In this document: in pieces, positions 11,950 through 19,786 of the stretch
Layout of the letters: each line of letters begins with the position of its first letter
Numbering within the stretch: position 1 is the stretch's first letter
Source of the DNA: Chara braunii
Taxonomy: Eukaryota; Streptophyta; Charophyceae; Charales; Characeae
NCBI GenBank assembly: GCA_003427395.1
Contig: BFEA01000013.1
Span: 5,874,977 to 5,921,992 of the forward strand
Direction: 5' to 3'
Length of the DNA: 47,016 nucleotides
The notes under the pieces: generated by a model
The model's database searches: none
What the model was told of the DNA's origin: nothing
Seen by the model: only the letters and a program-made list of their open reading frames with translations
Made by a program: the position numbers and the translations under genes

Positions 11950-13150
11950 CCAACTCTCAAGTAGAGCTAGGATACCATTGCTTTAATGGTGATTTCACTA
12001 TCTTTATAACTTTGGTGCTAATGCCATCTGCGAGTAATCCGGCTACCACTATACAAGTCAACGACCAACTTGAACAATCGAACACCGGATGCCCCATTAA
12101 GGACGAGGATCTGCTTTCAAATTTTGTTGGTTGCCTTGTCCTCTTGGCCCTCATTGACCCTGCTGGGAAGGATCGTTTCCTGCTCTAGCTATCCAAGTCT
12201 TGCTCGTCATATCGACCCTATTGGTCCTCGCTTCTTGTGGCGACGCCAACCACAACAAGAGTGCCTAGTCGCGATGCCAGAAATAACAACATTGATGGGT
12301 TGAAGGACCAGAACAATCAGAACAGGGTCGACCAATCAGGCTCGGGGATGGTGAAGATATTCAGATCGTTCTACGCACATCTCTATAAATCCAAAACACC
12401 CCCCCACCTCCCCTCAGCCAACTCAACAGCACGACAACGAATGGTGGCCTACTTGGATAGGACAATCACACCAGGACAAACCTAAGGGTTGGACAGACCA
12501 CTATCTATAAGCGAACTTCACACAGCCCTGCAACGATAAAGCCCCGGGCATCGATGGACTATTGAAAGAATTTTGGGCCCACTTTTGGCCCACACTAGGC
12601 GAGGATCTCCTCAACTTCTTTAATGACAGTAGAGTCCGAGGATTAGGCCAAAATCTGAGTACAAGCGTAGTATCTTTAATCCACAAGAAAGGCGAAAAAG
12701 AGGATTTGAAAAACTACAGACCTATCTCGCTACTCACGACCCCCTACAAAATCCTAGCAAAAGCACTAACCAATAGGATCATAAACCTGACAAACAAGTG
12801 CTTCCACATTGACCAAGCGGGTTTCATCCCAGGCCGGTATATACTCGACAATGTGATGACTTTGAACAAAGCGGCCAAAAAGATTACTGAGAAACAAATG
12901 AAAGCAACGATCCTCTTCTTTGACTTCGAGAAGGCCTACGACCAAGTCAACCGGGATTTCCTTCACGCTTGCATGGAAAAAAATGGAGTCAGCCCAAATT
13001 TCAAAAGGTGAGTCGGGGTTCTGTACACTGATGCAAGCGGCAGAGTAATGGTCAATAGGATCCTATCGGATAGCTACCCCATCTCCAGATCCGTAAGACA
13101 AGGAGATCCCCTAGCACCCCCCATTTTCCTCTTCATTATGGAATCCGTAG
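11950..13150 (+). pseudogene. LINE-B: endonuclease end and N-terminal half of RT
   Basis: On the plus strand, CFNGDFTIF near 11970 resembles the GDFN motif of APE-type endonucleases; this part is weak. From 12270 the EN-RT linker and RT are clear: GMVKIFRSFYAHLYKS, PGIDGLLKEFWAHFW, then an open frame 12562-13011 with SVVSLIHKKGEKEDLKNYRP, FIPGRYILDNV and the first catalytic Asp in LFFDFEKAYDQV. After a TGA at 13009-13011 the reading continues to RQGDPLAPPIFLFIMES, the block just before the YADD/FADD box. The RT is cut there, almost exactly where LINE-A begins. The EN-RT linker is shorter than in LINE-C, so an internal deletion is likely. Confidence 0.85.
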
Positions 13151-13602
13151 TGTTGTCGGGACAGAAACCCCTGTGAGGGTTTTTGCCCCAGTTTTTCGAG
13201 GTCAGACGCTGTCCAAATTTTTTTGTTGGATTTGAGGAACATGCTGAGATTGACGTTGCCAAAGTTTATTCAGACCAACCCTATAACTGAGAAACGTAAA
13301 GCCTGACGTCGTTGGCGTGTGACGTCATTGACGTTCAATCGAAACAGCGGGAGTCGGCGGTACGACTTATTGTCCGCGGTTCCCGACACGGCTGCAGTAG
13401 TGCGCGGTCATGAAATGGTAGAGTTAGACCTATTCTACCTAGCAGCCGTGCAATTCAGGGCTTTAGTAGGTCGAAAAGGTGGTCGCGCCAGTTTGTATTA
13501 TTTTAAAGTAGGCCGCGGGGGTACCGCATACGCAGCTAAGGCTCATGGGTTAGACCACAAGCCGCTGGGCTAGAACTCCGTCGGCTTGGCAGTGGTGCAA
13601 CC
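13151..13602. other. Unassigned sequence between LINE-B and SINE-like element
   Basis: GC- and CpG-rich sequence with no domain or repeat I can recognise. It contains the left target copy of the SINE-like element at its end. Confidence 0.4.
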
Positions 13603-13951
13603 AACTAACTAGAGGTACGGTAGGATGAGCCTGCTCGGCTGTAGCATATGGGCAGCTCTTCTTATAGAAGAGTTGCGGGCTTAGCTCTCGTGATAGGAGC
13701 TAGCCTAGTAGGTACGCCGTCAGACTTTCGCCCTTTGGATACCGGGATCGAGCCCCGACGACGACATCATTGGGCTAGCTCTTTTTTTTGGAGCAGCCCA
13801 GCCTTTTGGCACGGCCGTTCTCGGCCGCGCGATTGATGAGATCGCGTGGCTGAAAGCGGCCGCTCGCAGTTCAGCAAGGCCCCTGCGCTTTCAAGGATGA
13901 CATTTATAAATGGAGGAAAAAAAAAAAAAAAAACTAAAACTAACTACAGGT
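13603..13951 (+). mobile_element. SINE-like retroposon with target duplication and A-tail
   Basis: The unit is bounded by AACTAACTAGAGGT (13603-13616) and AACTAACTACAGGT (13938-13951), a 14-base duplication with one mismatch. Just before the right copy is an A-rich tail (13917-13937). The body is about 300 bases. It contains TAGCCTAGTAGG (13701-13712), a full match to the Pol III A-box consensus. GGATCGAGCCC (13745-13755), one base off a B box, starts 44 bases later, as in tRNA genes. Acceptor and D-stem pairing fail, so this is not a working tRNA. A T8 run at 13782-13789 would stop Pol III early, so the internal promoter is less certain than the retroposition. Confidence 0.6.
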
Positions 13952-14660
13952 GGAGCGCCAGATGGCGCGATTTGACATGATGGGGACTTGAAGTCCCTAT
14001 GAAGAGTTTCAGGCGCCTGTTTTCTTGGGCAGCCCGACATGCAGATCCGTTGGCATCTCTCTTAGTTTTAGATTTGTTCCTAGATTTTTGTTTTTAGATT
14101 CCTTTTAGATTTTTTTTAGATTATGCTTCTTAGGTTTTTTTTTCTCGTTGACTTTCATCATGCGCCTGTTCGTTTTTGAAACAGGCAGCATGAATCTGGA
14201 TGTCCGAACCTGGCGCTTTTGGCGCCTAGGTACGGGCGCAAGACAAAGAGAGAGAGAATGAGGGAAAGGGCCTTACCTGACGACGAAAACGGGCACTGTT
14301 CTTTTTGTTTTGAGCTATTTTCTTTTTTTTTAATTTTGTTTAGGTGTGTTCATTTCTTTTTTCTTGGCTCCCCATTCCTTCCAGGGTGTGCCCGTTCATT
14401 TTGAAAATGGGCAGCACTCTTGGGCCGCGCGCCTGAATCCGTCCCCCATTCTGCGGCAGATGCGGGCGTGAGGCATGGGGAAGAAGTCCAGCCTAAGCTT
14501 GACTCTAGTTCAACACTGTGAAATGACTGTGCGAGGGGGGGGCTGCTCGTTTCATAAAACGAGATGCCCCCTGCACAAAAAAAAAAGGGGGAGAAAATAA
14601 AAGAAAATAAGCAAAGAGGGGGTAGGGGAAAAAAAAAAAAAAAAAACATAGAACTTTGCG
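13952..14660. repeat. T-tract and hairpin repeats
   Basis: There are three diverged copies of a short inverted repeat, near 14011 (CGCCTGTTTTCTTGGGCAGC), 14164 (GCCTGTTCGTTTTTGAAACA) and 14390 (GCCCGTTCATTTTGAAAATG, then GGCAGC). Long T-rich tracts separate them. The 14164 and 14390 copies fold as hairpins. The block ends in A-rich runs at 14577-14646. Short open frames here are low-complexity Phe/Lys artefacts. The layout resembles the T-rich repeat family at 43512-46190. Confidence 0.45.
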
Positions 14661-16439
14661 AATCTAATCGCGACGCAGGGCCAGATACAGGGGTAGAAGC
14701 ATCTGGACTCTAAGTTGACAGTAGACTGTTGAACTTCAACAGTCTGCTATGCTTGTCTCTATACAACCATTTAAGGTTGCATCTGGCCGGGGGTAGCGGC
14801 CAGATGCATTACTAGGGTCTAGAACTTGGTTCCCTTAGGGGAACATCAAGTTTCTCAACCCTTGATCGCGTTTGAGATCAAGGGCCAGGCCTCACTCCGA
14901 ATTTTGGTTGGGGGCAAAGCAGCTGCCCTCAGCCTCCAGCCAGCTATAAAACAGCCAGCAGCCAGCCAACCAACATTCATTTGTGGCTGGTGCTGCTAGC
15001 ATTTCGCTTGGGTGAATGCTGGCCGCTGGAGGAGAAGTTGTTGGTGGAGTGAGGAGGAGTTGAGTGGAGGTCTGCGAGAGAAAGAGGAGGACTGCTGGAG
15101 GTGGCCATAGCTATGAAGCACAGCCATAGCCACCATCTCAACGGGGAAGAGAAAGGAGCGCTGGAGGTTTGCAGAGAGCGCGGGAGTGAGGCAGTTATAG
15201 CCACCACTTCACTTTGGTGAAGTGTTGGGGAGGTGTTGTGCGGCTGTCACAGTGACTGCAGCCATACTTGGTGGAACGCAGGGGAGGTGTTGTTCGCTCG
15301 ACACGGCAACGGCGACACTTTGTGGCGGTAATGCGGAAGCGCTGCCGATTTTTTGCGGCGGCGGCACTGAGATTTTGGCAGCAACACGGAAGTGCTACCG
15401 AACTTTTGCGGCGGCGGCAGTACGTTTTAGGTGGCGCGGAAGCGTTGCCCGTTTTGCCTTGATTGTGAGGGACATTTTGGGGCAGCGTGCTCTAGTATTG
15501 ACGACAACGACGTGGTGGTGCGGTTGGTGTGACGGCAACGCTGAGACGCCGTCAGATTACTGGGAGGTGATTGTGTGTTGAGATGAAGTCGCGGCAAGCG
15601 ATCGCTCTAGGGAGTGTTGTGGGCTGACTCGTCGTGACGATTGTCACTTCTGGAGTGCGATTTTACACGGTCTTCTTGAGTGGGCTGTCTCTTTAACTTC
15701 ACTTAAGGTCAGTTTTGACTCGGACCCCTTCACACCTGTCTGCACCCGCACTTTGCTTGACCTGTTCTTTGAATGTTCATTGAAAAGGTAGAGGAAATGT
15801 GTGTTTGCACGTGTGAATGAAAGACTGACGTGACGTTTGGCCTGATGTGCAGGTAGGTAGATGGATGCCTGAAAAAGAGGAACCTATTCATGTTAATGAA
15901 AGTGAATGGGAGGGTGGTTGTCTTCTATTTCTCGGTTGCATGCATGTTGAAGGGAAGGACAACCATTAAACAGCGAAAAGGAATTTGATCACACAAAGAA
16001 GAAGAAATCAATTGGACATAGATTTTTCCTGAGGGCACCCGTTCTTTCTCGAATGACCCTCTCTGTCTATGCCCGTCTCTCTGAATGATTTTCTCTCCTG
16101 TGGTCTCCTTTTTCGTCTAAGTTACCCTTGACGTCAGGCGACAGAGGATTGATTTGCCTGCCGTGATAAATGTTTTTCCCTTTCCTAGGAGGCATCTGAG
16201 GCGGGGGTTCGTTGCCTTAGGGGCCGGCCCTGCTATCGACTTAGAGTGGACCGCTTATGCGGGGGGATATCATGCTGTTGTGGTGGCGACTTTTGCGATC
16301 CGAGGTTCGCTCGGGCGAGGACGAGGGGTATCCTAGACCACTTCCTAAGGAAAGGATATGCGCCTAGTCACGAAAGAGCCTTAAGTTGATAACGCCTCGC
16401 GTTAAGGGGAACTGTCATAGCATACTCGTTAGTGGTCAT
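14661..16439. other. Unassigned, possibly LTR-like sequence
   Basis: No protein domain was found. A TATA-type box TATAAAA lies at 14945-14951. It is followed by G-rich sequence with two GCCATAGC motifs (near 15104 and 15120) and GCGGCGGCGGCA stretches near 15355 and 15410. TATA plus GCCATAGC is what the recognised LTRs in this window show, so part of this may be an unpaired LTR. I found no second copy to prove it. Confidence 0.3.
14945..14951 (+). promoter_or_regulatory. Possible TATA box
   Basis: TATAAAA sits in a GC-rich context upstream of a G-rich, CpG-containing stretch. It could be an LTR promoter. There is no transcript evidence and no associated open frame. Confidence 0.3.
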
Positions 16440-17406
16440 TTTAGGGGCCACTCGTGCATGGAGAACTGAGACACAAGAAGCTCGGTTCATGGTTTTGATT
16501 TTTGCGAAGAAGTGTTTTGTCATGGATTCTTTAAGGGTGTCATCGGTCATCGTAGCTGAAATCTGCAGAGCTCTCAGCTCCCACCTCCTTCATTCGTTGA
16601 GTTCATCTCTTGCTGATTCGAGAAGTTGGTTGTAGAAGGCGTTTGAGGGGTCTATGATAAGGTTGTCCTCAGCGAGTGATATGGCGAGTTGGAGTTCTTC
16701 TTTTCTGATTTTTCGTTCTCCCGCTATGTGTTTGGGTAAGGTCTGTGCAACTGTCGGTGAACCATTGGTGCCTGTTTTTCATTCTGGCACTGTTCTTTCT
16801 CAGGAAGAACCAGTTCCATATGACTGCCTCTGGCGGTCTTACAGTGGCTAAGAGGGAGTTGTTAAATTTGTGGAATCCGCGTCCTATTTCCATTGGGGAG
16901 TAAAAGTTCGGGAGCAGTTCTACAGGTTTGTGATCCAGCCCCCTGAAGGTCGTTGGTGGGCGGATTTCAACCTGTTTGATTGTTCCTTGGAGGTGCTTGG
17001 AGATTAGGAAGAAGCCAATTTGGGATAGTTACGTCCGGTTGGCTTGGTTCTTTTTTACCAGTGAGAAGACATTTTTCTCTGGGTGCAGCATTCTGAAGGG
17101 GTCGATGAGGTCGAACTCTGTCATGATATTTCTTATGTGGGTTCCGGTTCTTGACGGGCCTATCAGTTAGGTCGGAAAGATAAAGTCGAGGTTGGGGTTC
17201 AACATCGTGTTCCAATTGCCTGCGATGATCACTGGTTGGGGATTCAGGATGAGTGATTGGATGTTGTTGAAGAAGGCTAGGCATTTGTTTTTTGAGTTAG
17301 GGGCGCAAGTGTTGAGAATTCTCAGTTCCTCGTTTTGCCATCTGATGTCTAGCCATCGCCACCTGCCTTCTGCGTTGTCTCCCCCACTATTGAGAATCTC
17401 ACCGGC
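16440..17406 (-). pseudogene. LINE-C: AP endonuclease and EN-RT linker fragment
   Basis: On the minus strand from 17406 the frame reads GRWRWLDIRWQNEELRILN, CAPNSKNKCLAFFNNI and PVIIAGNWNTMLNPNLDFI. This is the middle of an APE-type endonuclease, with GNWN in place of GDFN. After a stop it continues in shifted frames through FSLVKKNQ and then the linker (NSLLATVRPPEAVIWNWFFL, RHQWFTDSCTDLTQTHS, FFAKIKTMN). The family enzyme nicks target DNA to prime reverse transcription. The GDFN Asp appears substituted and the frame is broken. Both the 5' start of EN and all of RT are absent. The linker matches LINE-D near 46200 and 45400. Confidence 0.8.
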
Positions 17407-17790
17407 CGCTGTCAGGCGCATCAGTCCCGCAGGGGGACCCTTCCGGCCTCGTCACGCAGGATTTGTGGCTAGGACTTTCATCCTTTTATCGCTGTGCAAT
17501 GGAGCTTTTGTCGCTGCTCCGACCGAGTGCACCAGCCATACCTCTTACCTCCACCTGCGGGAGCTGTCACCATCCCTTAGGTGTGCGTACCCTCGCTGAG
17601 CTACTGAACCACGTGCGAAAGCTAATCAACTGCAATCGCAGAGGTGGCCCAGTCGAGGGCGTTTCTCGTATGTTGTAGCATAGGGGGTACGCGTGATCCC
17701 ACGCCTCTATCGGACCCATACGCGAACCGACGCACTGGGGGGCTGAAGTCCCAAGCGTGATATCGTCGTCGGTCGACTAGGGCGCATCCA
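17407..17790. repeat. GC-rich repeat, copy 2 (abuts LINE-C)
   Basis: The second copy of the repeat at 11188-11610, in the same orientation and with the same left edge (CGCTGTC) touching minus-strand LINE sequence. The LINE is cut in the endonuclease here but in the RT at copy 1. Confidence 0.75.
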
Positions 17791-18390
17791 ACTTACCACG
17801 CGTTGCACCACGCCAATAATAATAAAATGAAATCACTCACTCAAACAAAACATTCCTAGTCCCTTTGGTGTCCAACCCATAACCTTTTAACACAAAAATC
17901 AGTTTGGCGTCACACGCGAGACTTAAGATAAAACCGCGCAGACGCAGGGCTTTCTCGTATCGACTAGCAATGCAAGCAGTTGCAACGATGGCGTACTCTA
18001 TGTCGTACCCATAATCACGCTGTCCTCGATAGTCTCGAGGGTCGCGCTCGACACTCAAGTGTCGGCTGACACGCGCCTTGAGGGGTTAATCTCTCGATGC
18101 TAGACAACCACCAAGGCGGTTGACAACCACACCCTCTTTTGCACCCTGCGGAGAGTGGGTGGTACACAGGTTGCGACCTGTGGTGGCAGTCATCACTTAT
18201 GGCCATGGAGGCCAGCTCCATCATCCAGGGTCTGGAGAGAAGTCAAGGGGTTCGACTTTGACGGTTACCACAGACTCCAACGTAACTCTAAAAGGCAAAA
18301 ATGAAAGGGGATCTCCCTTTTCTCTCAAACACAAAATCAATTTAATCCTTACGCATGGTTATGGTAGGTTGCGCAAACACTCGAGGTATA
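17791..18390. other. Unassigned spacer before the hammerhead repeats
   Basis: About 600 bases with no domain. Several short inverted repeats occur (for example GGCCATGGAGGCC near 18201), but none matches a known RNA. Confidence 0.4.
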
Positions 18391-18396
18391 TATTCT

Positions 18397-18456
18397 GCAG
18401 ACTGTTGAGGGTTCATCCTCCTGATGAGTCGGTGAAAATCTGACGAAACAGTTTGT
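18397..18456 (+). ncRNA. Type III hammerhead ribozyme, copy 1
   Basis: All core parts are present. Stem III pairs GCAGACTGT (18397-18405) with ACAGTTTGT (18448-18456). The cleavage-site base is T18406, cut before 18407. Stem I is GAGG/CCTC around loop GTTCAT. The core CTGATGA spans 18421-18427. Stem II is GTCGG/CTGAC around loop TGAAAAT, with one G-U pair. GAAA follows at 18445-18448. Stem III is the open helix, which makes it type III. Loop 1 TTCA is complementary to loop 2 TGAA, as expected for the activating loop-loop contact. H17 is U rather than the commoner C, so cleavage may be slower. Confidence 0.9.
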
Positions 18457-18571
18457 CACAGCCCCTCGTTTGTTGTCCTTTTCTCTCTCTCTGCCTACGG
18501 TTTACCGGGCAGTTCTGTTTGTGTATATTCTCTCTGTGCCTACGGTTTACCGGGCAGTTCTATTTGTGACG

Positions 18572-18591
18572 ATATATATATATATATATAT
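18572..18591. repeat. AT dinucleotide microsatellite
   Basis: About ten AT units lie at the end of the first hammerhead repeat unit. The second unit has only GATATATA at the same place. Confidence 0.9.
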
Positions 18592-18602
18592 GAGGGGATT
18601 TT

Positions 18603-18662
18603 GCAGACTGTTGAGGGTTCAGCCTCCTGATGAGTCGGTGAAACTCCGACGAAACAGTTTGT
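18603..18662 (+). ncRNA. Type III hammerhead ribozyme, copy 2
   Basis: Same fold as copy 1. Stem III pairs GCAGACTGT (18603-18611) with ACAGTTTGT (18654-18662). The site base is T18612. Stem I is GAGG/CCTC with loop GTTCAG. The core CTGATGA spans 18627-18633, and GAAA lies at 18651-18654. Stem II GTCGG/CCGAC is fully Watson-Crick, with loop TGAAACT. Compared with copy 1, the change T to C in stem II improves pairing, and stem positions are otherwise unchanged. All core residues are kept, so both copies look active. Confidence 0.92.
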
Positions 18663-18740
18663 CACAGCCCCTCGTTTGTTGTCCTCTTTTCTCTCTCTGC
18701 CTACGGTTTACCGGGCAGTTCTGTTTGTGACGATATATAC

Positions 18741-18965
18741 TACGACTTCGCTAGCTTCCTGCTACGATTTTTTTCGGTCAGGTCGAGCGGCAGTGTTCGG
18801 GGCTGTTACTAGGCGGCCATGCTGTGCCTCTAGTGCCAGCGGCGTGTCTGGAGTGTATTTTTTGGCTGTGACAGACCTTTCTTTGTTTCGTGGATGTTTT
18901 GCGGGCTTGTGATGGGGTGTGAACCGACAGTGTGTAGAGTTTTCCATCTGGTGTGGGTGAGTGAT
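18741..18965. other. Short spacer after the hammerhead repeat
   Basis: About 225 bases with no recognisable element between the hammerhead repeat and a gypsy integrase scrap. Confidence 0.4.
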
Positions 18966-19052
18966 ATGCACAAAGCACAGGCGGCGATGATTGAATCTGA
19001 GAACAAGCACCGTCGCCCATCTACGTTTCAGGTAGGGGACAGGGTCTGGGAC
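18966..19052 (+). pseudogene. Gypsy integrase C-terminal scrap
   Basis: The 29-residue reading includes HKAQAAMIESENKHRRPSTF and then QVGDRVW. It closely matches the same segment in Gypsy-6 (KAQQAMIASENKHRRQSSF near 41640). It is cut on both sides, by unassigned sequence on the left and the AT-rich block on the right. Confidence 0.8.
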
Positions 19053-19735
19053 ATTTCTTTCTCAAAAATATTTTCTTTTTCAAAATTTTTGACAATACAT
19101 AGGAGTAAGCATTCTTTCTCGGCATTTCATCTTCAAAATTCGAAAATCATTTTAATTAATTCTTTTTTAAAATTCTTGTAATTCAAAAATATTTAGAATT
19201 AATTCTTTTCGTTCAAATTAATTAATTCTTTTTTGAAAGTTTTAAAAATAGGTTAGAATTAATTAAATTCTTTTTTGATATTTCTTTTGGAAATTCAAAA
19301 AAAAAAAAAAATTATAATTAATTTTTTTTCCTTAGTATTTTAATTCACATATTCCTTTTTGCAATTTGAAAAATTCTTTTTCGCAATTCTCTTTTGAGAA
19401 GTACGTCCTTTTTTTTGCCCCCTTTTGAACTCCTTAATTAATTTCGACAAAACTCGATTAATTCACGACTGAATTAATCTCTTTTACTCGGAATTAATCA
19501 TCCCTTTTCGAAATTATACAATTTTACCCCGAATGCAAATCCGAATAAATTTTGTCAGAATTTATTTTTCTCAAAATTAATTATTATTGTTTTTTCTTCA
19601 TTTGGAAATTCAAAAAAATTCGCTTTCGTATTTTCTTGAAAAATACACTCTCGAATCAATTTCGAATAAATTCAAATTAATTTATTCAAAATTAATTCTT
19701 GCTCTGCGATTCTCTGCTACCTTCATTGCTAAATC
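19053..19735. other. Very AT-rich block
   Basis: About 680 bases dominated by A/T, with many variants of AATTAATTCTTTT and TTCAAAA. Base composition changes sharply at both ends. No open frame, RNA or LTR match was found. It lies where the 5' LTR of the chromovirus would be expected but shows no similarity to the 3' LTR at 25204. Confidence 0.6.
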
Positions 19736-19786
19736 ACTTGATGATGCTCTATTCTTGTAAATAGGAATTGTCCCCCCCATCTCCAC

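Larger units (their letters stand above)
18391..18740 (+). repeat. Tandem retrozyme-like repeat with two hammerhead ribozymes
   Basis: Two direct units are aligned from TGCAGACTGTTGAGGGTTCA at 18396 and 18602, 206 bases apart. Each has a hammerhead followed by CACAGCCCCTCGTTTGTTGTCC and CTACGGTTTACCGGGCAGTT. The first unit is complete; the second stops near 18740. The first unit also has an internal ~45-bp duplication of the CTACGGTTTACCGGG segment (18491 and 18540), which the second has once, and an AT dinucleotide run at 18572-18591. Short tandem units with one self-cleaving ribozyme each are typical of retrozyme-type non-autonomous elements. I see no PBS or PPT next to it. Confidence 0.8.

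Noticed and set aside
13694-13765. A functional tRNA gene at the A-box/B-box pair
   Set aside because: The T arm pairs in only four of five positions, and the acceptor and D stems do not pair. It is kept only as a Pol III-like SINE signal.
14270-14300. CTGACGA next to CGAAAA as a hammerhead variant
   Set aside because: There is no room for stem II between the two motifs and no flanking helices.
14350-14649. Minus-strand Phe-rich peptide resembling a membrane protein
   Set aside because: It is a translation of A-rich runs on the plus strand.
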